The position numbers and the translations under genes were made by a program. From CAWATZ01 sp963784995 (GTDB taxonomy: Bacteria > Planctomycetota > Planctomycetia > Gemmatales > Gemmataceae), in the NCBI GenBank assembly GCA_963784995.1, contig CAWATZ010000016.1, positions 248,001-312,000 of the forward strand: 64,000 bases of DNA, given 5' to 3'. Below the pieces are notes generated by a model. That model had not been told where the DNA came from, ran no database searches, and saw nothing but the letters and a program-made list of their open reading frames with translations. Below, piece after piece: positions 58,912 to 64,000 of the stretch; within the stretch, counting starts at the first letter, position 1; every line of letters starts with the position of its first letter.

Positions 58912-59757
58912 ATGACCGCGCTATTCCGTCTGTCCCTGGCCGCCGTGGCCGGGCTGCTGCTCCTGAACTGGGCCCCCCGTCTGCCTGGGCGGGATGCCGC
59001 CGAAAACACCTGCCGGCTGGTCGTCACGGTCGTTCCCGATGCGACCCTGAAGGTCCAGGGCAATCCCACCAAAAAGACCGGGCCGAAGCGCGAGTTCATC
59101 TCGCCGCCTCTGGAGCCGGGGAAGAAATACTTCTACACTCTGGTGGCGCAATGGTCCCCCAACAGTTACACCAAGATCACACGCACCTACAAGATCGACG
59201 TCGTGGCCGGGCAGACGGCTCACGTGGACATGACCAAGCCGAACCCCAAGATCCGGGACGACATCCGCGTGGCCTACGTGCCGACCGACGAGGAAGTGGT
59301 CGATGCCATGTGCAAGCTGGCCAGGGTCGGCAAGAACGACGTCGTCTACGACCTCGGCTGCGGCGACGGCCGGATCGTCATCACCGCCGTCAAGCAGTAC
59401 GGGGCCAAGAAAGGCGTCGGCGTGGACATTGACCTGGAGCGCATCAAGGATGCCAAGGACAACGCCAAGAAGGAGAAGGTGCAGGACAAGGTCGAGTTCC
59501 GCAAGGAGGACGTCTTCAAGGTCACCGACCTGGACAAGGCCACCGTGATCATGCTGTACATGGGCGAGGACATCAACAAACAGCTGCGGCCGACCTTGCA
59601 GAAGCTCAAGCCCGGCACGCGGATCGTGTCGCATGCGTTCGGGATGGGCGACTGGAAACCCGACAAGAAAGAAACGGTTGACCCCGAGGGCGATGCCGCT
59701 GAAATCTTCCTCTGGACCATCAAGGAGAAGGACAGGCAGCCCGAAAAGAAGAACTGA
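58912..59757 (+). CDS. TIGR03000 domain/SAM-methyltransferase fusion, copy 2
   Basis: A 281-residue paralogue of the preceding gene with the same order: signal-like helix (LSLAAVAGLLLLNWAP), TIGR03000 domain (REFISPPLEPGKKYFYTLVAQW) and methyltransferase (VVYDLGCGDGRIVITAV, VGVDIDLERIKDAK). AAGGAGA precedes the ATG at 58912. The palindrome between the two copies shows the duplication and element insertion are close in place. Both copies keep motif I, so both may be active. Confidence 0.82.
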   Translation: MTALFRLSLAAVAGLLLLNWAPRLPGRDAAENTCRLVVTVVPDATLKVQGNPTKKTGPKREFISPPLEPGKKYFYTLVAQWSPNSYTKITRTYKIDVVAGQTAHVDMTKPNPKIRDDIRVAYVPTDEEVVDAMCKLARVGKNDVVYDLGCGDGRIVITAVKQYGAKKGVGVDIDLERIKDAKDNAKKEKVQDKVEFRKEDVFKVTDLDKATVIMLYMGEDINKQLRPTLQKLKPGTRIVSHAFGMGDWKPDKKETVDPEGDAAEIFLWTIKEKDRQPEKKN

Positions 59758-59784
59758 CACAGGCCAACGCCCGGGAGTAGCATC

Positions 59785-60012
59785 ATGGAGTTTAACGATC
59801 CGTACGTTGTGTTTACCACCAGCGACCCGATCAAGGCCGACCTGATCAAGAACATGCTCGAGGGCGAGGGCATCAAGTGCGCCCTGGAGGGGCACGATCA
59901 GTCGTTCGGGCCCGGGTTCATCGCCATCGACATCAAGGTGCTGGTCGAGGCCGGCCATGCCGACCAGGCCCGCAAGCTGATCGAGCAGCACGAGCACCAC
60001 ACCAGGGGATGA
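59785..60012 (+). CDS. DUF2007-type signal-transducing-like protein
   Basis: A 75-residue protein with the DUF2007 pattern: VVFTTSDPIKADLIKNMLEGEGIKC, a short acidic turn, and IKVLVEAGHADQARKLIEQHE. The family is a small ferredoxin-like fold of unknown function, often called a putative signal-transducing protein. GGGAG lies upstream of the ATG at 59785. It follows the second methyltransferase by 27 bp and is probably co-transcribed. Confidence 0.82.
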   Translation: MEFNDPYVVFTTSDPIKADLIKNMLEGEGIKCALEGHDQSFGPGFIAIDIKVLVEAGHADQARKLIEQHEHHTRG

Positions 60013-60025
60013 GTTGCCACAAAAG

Positions 60026-60111
60026 GGAACACTAATCTGCGCTAATCTTCGCTAATCAAAGAAAGGAAACCCGCGTTCCGATTAGTGGAGATTAGCGTGG
60101 ATTAGTGTTCC
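60026..60111. repeat. Palindrome of GGATTAG words (family D), second copy
   Basis: Same design and size as 24991-25076: it begins GGAACACTAATC and ends GGATTAGTGTTCC, with a few mismatches. It starts 13 bases after the DUF2007 stop codon. Confidence 0.88.
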
Positions 60112-60164
60112 GATGTCCTGGAACCTGCCGGGTAAGCCGGCAGGGGTCGATCAGAGTTCTTGCA

Positions 60165-61448
60165 TCACTTCTTCCAGTAACCGGGCAAGTCCGTCTTCGT
60201 CTCCCGCACGATCTCCAGCACCGCTTGGCGATCCTGGGGCGACAGGTGAGCGAACTTCTTTGACTGGTCCTTCCCCGTCAGCACCTCCCATAGGCGCAGA
60301 TACGTGCGCTCCCTGGCTTCAGCCGGCAGTCCAGCAAACGAGCGGGAGTAGATGAGATAGCTCAACGGGTAACGGAACATTCGCGATCGCAAGTCGAATT
60401 CGCGAAGGCTGCGGTGTTTGGAATCGAACGGGCCCCTGGCGGCGAATTCCTTCGCGAACTCCGACGTCCCCGCAACAGCTCCGGACAGCGGAGCTTCCTC
60501 GCAGAACAGCAAATACTCCACGAGCGGTTCGCAGGCGTTGTGAATTCGCCGCGTGATGCTTTCCCACCGCTCGTTTGGCGGGTTGCCCAGGGCCTTGTTC
60601 AAATCGGCCTGCTCCGCCTGCGCCAGCCGGGTGAGGAGGTTGGCCCGCGCCAGCCGGTTGTGGCTCTCACCTTGATGCTCAAGCACCATCAACGCCACCA
60701 GGTCGCTGTGTGGCGTGAGGTAATTCGCGACCGTGAAAAACGGCTTCAGGTCGGTGACGTTGACACCTTCGGTCGGTTTCGGCTCCGGCCCCCTGTCGAA
60801 CAGCTTGTTGCCCAGGTGCGTTTGTTTGCCGCTCGTCCCGGTCACGTACCACCCGCCCCAGCGTTCCCCGAACGGGGTCGATTGATCGACGCGCTTCGAC
60901 CCGCGTGAAAACACGGGTTCACCGGTCCGGTCGGGGAACACCGAGCGACTCAGATGCCCCGGGAATCCCTGGTTCGAGGACGATCCGTGGCACAGCAGGC
61001 AATTCTCGGTCTGGCGGATGATGGCCCCCTTCTTCGCCGGATGCTGGTCGAGCGTATAGAACACCGTCCCGAGTTTCGGATCGGCGGCGGCGATTTCCAG
61101 CACGTCGCCGCGGAGACAAAAGCCGACAGCCACTTCGTCGTTGAAGTAAATCGCCCGCGGCGTCCTGGGGCTGATCCGCCCGCGCTGAAAGCTCGTCCTG
61201 GAAAAGACGAGTACCTGGGAGGACAGCGGAATGTCGAGCTGCTTGAGCAACGAGGCGAGGTAGCCGTGACTGTCTTGTTGCAGAACGGCCTTGCCGCCGC
61301 GGGTCTTGTCGCTCAGCGCCGTGACGGGGTTGTCGGGCGTACTGGTGCTGTAATTGATCGGCGGCCGCTCCAGATCGGCTCCCCTGGCCGATCCGGGGCA
61401 GGCGAACAGCCACGCGCAGATGAACGGGAGAGGGAGGAGGGTTCTCAT
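60165..61448 (-). CDS. Exported monoheme c-type cytochrome-like protein
   Basis: A 427-residue protein with a signal peptide (PLPFICAWLFACPGSARG) and one heme site CLLCH (C150, C153, H154), followed by GSSSNQGFPGHLSRSVFPDRTG. The region after 200 (WGGWYVTGTSGKQTHLGN) and a helical C-terminus are of unknown fold. GAGGA precedes the ATG at 61448. It starts 22 bp after the nitric oxide reductase gene on the same strand, so the two are likely one operon. A role in electron transfer near the reductase is inferred, as quinol-type reductases do not normally need a cytochrome c donor. Confidence 0.82.
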   Translation of the reverse strand: MRTLLPLPFICAWLFACPGSARGADLERPPINYSTSTPDNPVTALSDKTRGGKAVLQQDSHGYLASLLKQLDIPLSSQVLVFSRTSFQRGRISPRTPRAIYFNDEVAVGFCLRGDVLEIAAADPKLGTVFYTLDQHPAKKGAIIRQTENCLLCHGSSSNQGFPGHLSRSVFPDRTGEPVFSRGSKRVDQSTPFGERWGGWYVTGTSGKQTHLGNKLFDRGPEPKPTEGVNVTDLKPFFTVANYLTPHSDLVALMVLEHQGESHNRLARANLLTRLAQAEQADLNKALGNPPNERWESITRRIHNACEPLVEYLLFCEEAPLSGAVAGTSEFAKEFAARGPFDSKHRSLREFDLRSRMFRYPLSYLIYSRSFAGLPAEARERTYLRLWEVLTGKDQSKKFAHLSPQDRQAVLEIVRETKTDLPGYWKK

Positions 61449-61470
61449 TGCGTCCTCAAATCAGGTAGGT

Positions 61471-63768
61471 TCACACGGTTTTAGCCAGCTCCGGCTCGGG
61501 GGTCAACTGTCCTGCCGGGACTTCCGCCGCCTCCTTGACAAAGGAGTGCCCGGTCAGCAGACCGAGCTTGAACCAGCCCATGGCCAGCACGCCCACGGCG
61601 AAGATCGTATCGCCGACGACGCGCAGCCAGCGGAGCGTGTTCATCGTCGGCGTTTGCAGGAACTCGGCGCTGCGGGCGTACCAGGTGCCGTGGTTCACCG
61701 CGGCCCAGGCCTGCATCAGCCCCACCGGCAGCAGGCTGATCGTCACCATCAGCATCAGGCCGACGTTGATCGCCCAGAAACTGAAAGCGATCGCCCCGGT
61801 CCGCCATTGCTTGCCCGGCATCAGACCGCGGATGCAGAACAGCATCAGCCCCAGCCCAAGCATGCCGTAGACGCCGAAGAGCGCCGTGTGCCCATGCACC
61901 GGGGTCGTGTTCAGGCCCTGCAGGTAATAGAGGGCGATGGGCGGGTTGATCATGAAGCCGAACAGGCCCGCCCCGACCAGGTTCCAGAAGGCGACGGCGA
62001 CGAAGAAGTAAATCGCCCAGCGGTAGCCGCCCACCCATTCGCGCACCCGGGCCAGGCGCAGGTTCTCCCAGGCCTCGAAGCCGATCAGCACCAGCGGCAC
62101 CACTTCCAGGGCGCTGAACATCGCGCCCAGGGCCATCACCACCGCCGGCGTGCCCGCGAAGTAGAGATGGTGGAAAGTGCCGATGATCCCGCCCGAAAGG
62201 AAGATACACGTCGAGAACAGGGCCGCCTGTGTGGCCGTGGTCGTTCGGATCAGCCCCAGCCGGCTGAACAGGAAAGCGATCACCACCGTGGCGAAGACCT
62301 CGAAGAAGCCCTCGACCCACAGATGGACCACCCACCAGCGCCAGTATTCGGCCATTGCCAGGTGCGTGTGCTTCCAGATGCCCAGCCCGGCACCGTAGAA
62401 GAGGGCAATCGCCAGGCTGCTGATCAGGAACAGCACCAGGAGCGAGCGATGCGCGCCGGGCCGACGCAGCGCCGGCCACAGGGCCCGCGCCATCAGGAAC
62501 AGCCACAAAAACAGGCCGACCAGCAGCAGCAGTTGCCACACCCGGCCCAGGTCCACGTACTCGTAGCCCTGATGGCCGACCCAGAACCACAGGTCGCCGG
62601 GCAGCAGTCCCTTGACGCTCGCCCACTCCCCGGCAAGGGAGCCGAGGACGATAACCAGCAGGGCGCTGAACAGCAGGTTGACCAGGAACCGCTGTCCGCG
62701 CGGCTCCGCTCCGCCCACGGCCGGGGCGACGTACAGGCCGGTTGCCAGCCAGGCGGTCGCGATCCAGAAGATCCCGAGCTGGGTGTGCCAGGTCCGTGTC
62801 ACCGCGTAGGGCAGGACCTGATCGAGCGGGATGCCGTAGAAACCCGAGCCCTCGACGCCGTAGTGAGCGGTGATGACGCCCATGCCGATCTGAAGCAGGA
62901 GCAGAGCGCCGACGACGAAGAAGTACTTGAGGGTGGCCCGCTGTGAGGGCGTCGGCTGGTAGCCCAGGAGCGGGTCGCGGCCCGGCACCGCGGCGGTGTC
63001 CTCCTCGCCCTTCGGCTGCGCGGCGAAGTACCACACCATGCCGCCGACCCCGGCCAGCAGCAGCACAAAGCTGAGGATGCTCCAGATGACGGCGTCCGCC
63101 GTGGGCCGATTGTCAATGAGCGGCTCGTGCGGCCAGTTCTGCGTGTAGCTGATGTCCAGGCCGGGCCGATCGGTACTGCAGGCCCAGGAGGTCCAGAAGA
63201 AGAAGGCAGCCATGGCCCGCTGCCTGTCCGGATCAGTCAGCGCCCCGGACGGGATGGCGTACTCAGGCCGGCCCTTGCCGAAGACGTCGGCGTAGTGAGC
63301 GGCGTTGGCCTCGAAGGCCTCGGCACGGATTGGATCAAGCGTCAAGGTGCCCGTGGCGGCGTCGTACGTGTTGGTGCGCATCAGCTTTTTCAGCCGGGCC
63401 CGCAGCGCTGCCTGGTCCTCGACGGAGAGCGCGTCGTAAGCGCTGGCTCCTTTGTCCCGGGCCCAGCGGTCCAGCATGAAAGTCAACTCGCGGTGCAACC
63501 AGTCGGCGGACCAATCGGGAGCGACGTAAGCGCCGTGGCCCCAGACGGTGCCGACCTCCTGGCCGCCGATCGATTGCCAGACGTTTTGCCCCTTGCGGAT
63601 CAGGTCGCCGTCGAAGAGCAGCTTGCGGCCGGCGACTACCTTGTCGGGGATGGGCGGCGCCTCGGAGGCGATGCGGAAGCCGAAGCCGCCCAGGACCGCA
63701 AACGAGGCCAGCACCACGAAGGCAAACAGGCCCCAGAGTCGTCGGTAGGAAGGGAGTTGTTCGTGCAT
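61471..63768 (-). CDS. norZ: Quinol-dependent nitric oxide reductase (qNOR)
   Basis: A 765-residue single-subunit NOR of the heme-copper oxidase superfamily, reducing two NO to N2O with quinol. An N-terminal extension (residues 1-215, GQNVWQSIGGQEVGTVWGHGAY) replaces the NorC subunit and lacks a CxxCH, as in qNOR. About 14 helices follow, with heme/FeB histidines in RTWHTQLGIFWIA, HLWVEGFFEVFA, TFHHLYFAG and VHGHTALFGVYG. AAAGGTGA precedes the ATG at 63768. An Rrf2-type regulator lies directly upstream and a cytochrome gene downstream, suggesting an NO-inducible detoxification operon. Confidence 0.93.
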   Translation of the reverse strand: MHEQLPSYRRLWGLFAFVVLASFAVLGGFGFRIASEAPPIPDKVVAGRKLLFDGDLIRKGQNVWQSIGGQEVGTVWGHGAYVAPDWSADWLHRELTFMLDRWARDKGASAYDALSVEDQAALRARLKKLMRTNTYDAATGTLTLDPIRAEAFEANAAHYADVFGKGRPEYAIPSGALTDPDRQRAMAAFFFWTSWACSTDRPGLDISYTQNWPHEPLIDNRPTADAVIWSILSFVLLLAGVGGMVWYFAAQPKGEEDTAAVPGRDPLLGYQPTPSQRATLKYFFVVGALLLLQIGMGVITAHYGVEGSGFYGIPLDQVLPYAVTRTWHTQLGIFWIATAWLATGLYVAPAVGGAEPRGQRFLVNLLFSALLVIVLGSLAGEWASVKGLLPGDLWFWVGHQGYEYVDLGRVWQLLLLVGLFLWLFLMARALWPALRRPGAHRSLLVLFLISSLAIALFYGAGLGIWKHTHLAMAEYWRWWVVHLWVEGFFEVFATVVIAFLFSRLGLIRTTTATQAALFSTCIFLSGGIIGTFHHLYFAGTPAVVMALGAMFSALEVVPLVLIGFEAWENLRLARVREWVGGYRWAIYFFVAVAFWNLVGAGLFGFMINPPIALYYLQGLNTTPVHGHTALFGVYGMLGLGLMLFCIRGLMPGKQWRTGAIAFSFWAINVGLMLMVTISLLPVGLMQAWAAVNHGTWYARSAEFLQTPTMNTLRWLRVVGDTIFAVGVLAMGWFKLGLLTGHSFVKEAAEVPAGQLTPEPELAKTV

Positions 63769-63849
63769 GCGTCTTCACCTTTCATTCCTTGGTGCTGCGG
63801 AGAGGTACAGAAGGGCGGACACGGGCATGGCCACGCTTCCCTTTGAACA

Positions 63850-63880
63850 AGCTAATCGCATCCAATTATCCGATTATAGC
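63850..63880. promoter_or_regulatory. Candidate operator/promoter of the norZ operon
   Basis: AAGCTAATCG faces CGATTATAGC across a 12-base A+T-rich centre, in otherwise GC-rich DNA between the Rrf2-like gene and norZ. On the minus strand it includes TATAAT (63878-63873). Rrf2/NsrR operators are A+T-rich inverted repeats, so regulation by the neighbouring gene is plausible but unproven. Confidence 0.35.
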
Positions 63881-63891
63881 CCAGAAAAAAA

Positions 63892-64000
63892 TCACGGCGC
63901 GAGCAGGGCCGGTTCCCCCTTGGCGACCAGCTCGGCAATGCTCGTCTGCCTGAGCATGCGCAGGTAGGCGTCCCGGACGGTCTTCCAGCGGTTGTGGATG
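63892..64000 (-). CDS. Rrf2/NsrR-like regulator, C-terminal end only
   Basis: The last 35 codons before the window edge read IHNRWKTVRDAYLRMLRQTSIAELV...PALLAP. This W..VRDAxLxMLxxTSIAEL pattern is the dimerisation end of Rrf2-family repressors such as NsrR, which sense NO through an Fe-S cluster. The cluster cysteines and DNA-binding domain are outside the window. Its place 123 bp upstream of norZ fits an NO-responsive regulator. Confidence 0.6.
   Translation of the reverse strand, partial: IHNRWKTVRDAYLRMLRQTSIAELVAKGEPALLAP

Overview
The window is GC-rich chromosomal DNA of a planctomycete, most likely Gemmatales/Gemmataceae. The evidence is the protein content: PSCyt1-DUF1549-DUF1553 and PSCyt1-WD40 cytochrome-like proteins, a DUF1559 pseudopilin-like protein, TIGR03000 and TIGR03009 domains, a BBP7 porin remnant, an ECF sigma/FecR pair and several long Ser/Thr kinases with WD40, heme or ATPase fusions. 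No rRNA, tRNA, CRISPR array or recognisable transposase was found.

Layout. 1-4916 (minus): an ECF sigma, FecR-type anti-sigma with a DNRLRE-like tail, DUF1559 and DUF1549/1553 cluster that runs off the left edge. 5.2-10 kb: a zinc-ribbon membrane protein, a BBP7 remnant, a 2OG-Fe(II) oxygenase and a NatAB-like ABC exporter. 10-18.7 kb: aspS, an Rpn-like PD-(D/E)XK protein with an orphan C-terminal tail, argH, lysA and an exported HEAT-repeat protein. 18.9-31 kb: a large c-type-cytochrome/WD40 protein, VRR-NUC, nnrE, a BNR-repeat protein, a second locus of Rpn-like tail fragments, a zinc-finger/kinase/heme fusion divergent from a sigma factor, and a parvulin. About 1.4 kb without a convincing gene, ending in an intrinsic terminator, precedes metH (31.8-35.5 kb). 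35.5-47.5 kb: YHS-like, DUF4058 and TIGR03009 proteins, a paralogous hypothetical pair, a WD40 kinase, a 2OG oxygenase and an RRM protein. 47.8-56.1 kb (minus): two tandem HerA/DUF87-type ATPases, one reading continuously into an upstream Ser/Thr kinase, followed by a sigma-like gene and two unknown genes. 56.3-60 kb: an amino-acid permease, twin TIGR03000-methyltransferases and a DUF2007 protein. 60.1-64 kb (minus): an Rrf2/NsrR-like regulator, a quinol-type nitric oxide reductase and a monoheme cytochrome.

Two features recur. First, many long, near-perfect palindromes of several unrelated families sit in intergenic gaps, over stop codons, or in frame inside genes; several families occur twice here. 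Second, many genes, including housekeeping genes such as aspS and metH, carry single-base frameshifts, often in short homopolymers. This points to uncorrected indels in the assembly more than to real gene death, though the fused kinase-HerA copy is so broken that real decay or mis-assembly between its two repeats is also possible. Frameshifted genes are given as one span with the shift position stated.

The strongest candidates for new biology are the Rpn-like loci, where C-terminal tails have their own ribosome-binding sites and occur as orphan tandem copies; the tandem HerA/kinase-HerA locus; and the palindromic elements.
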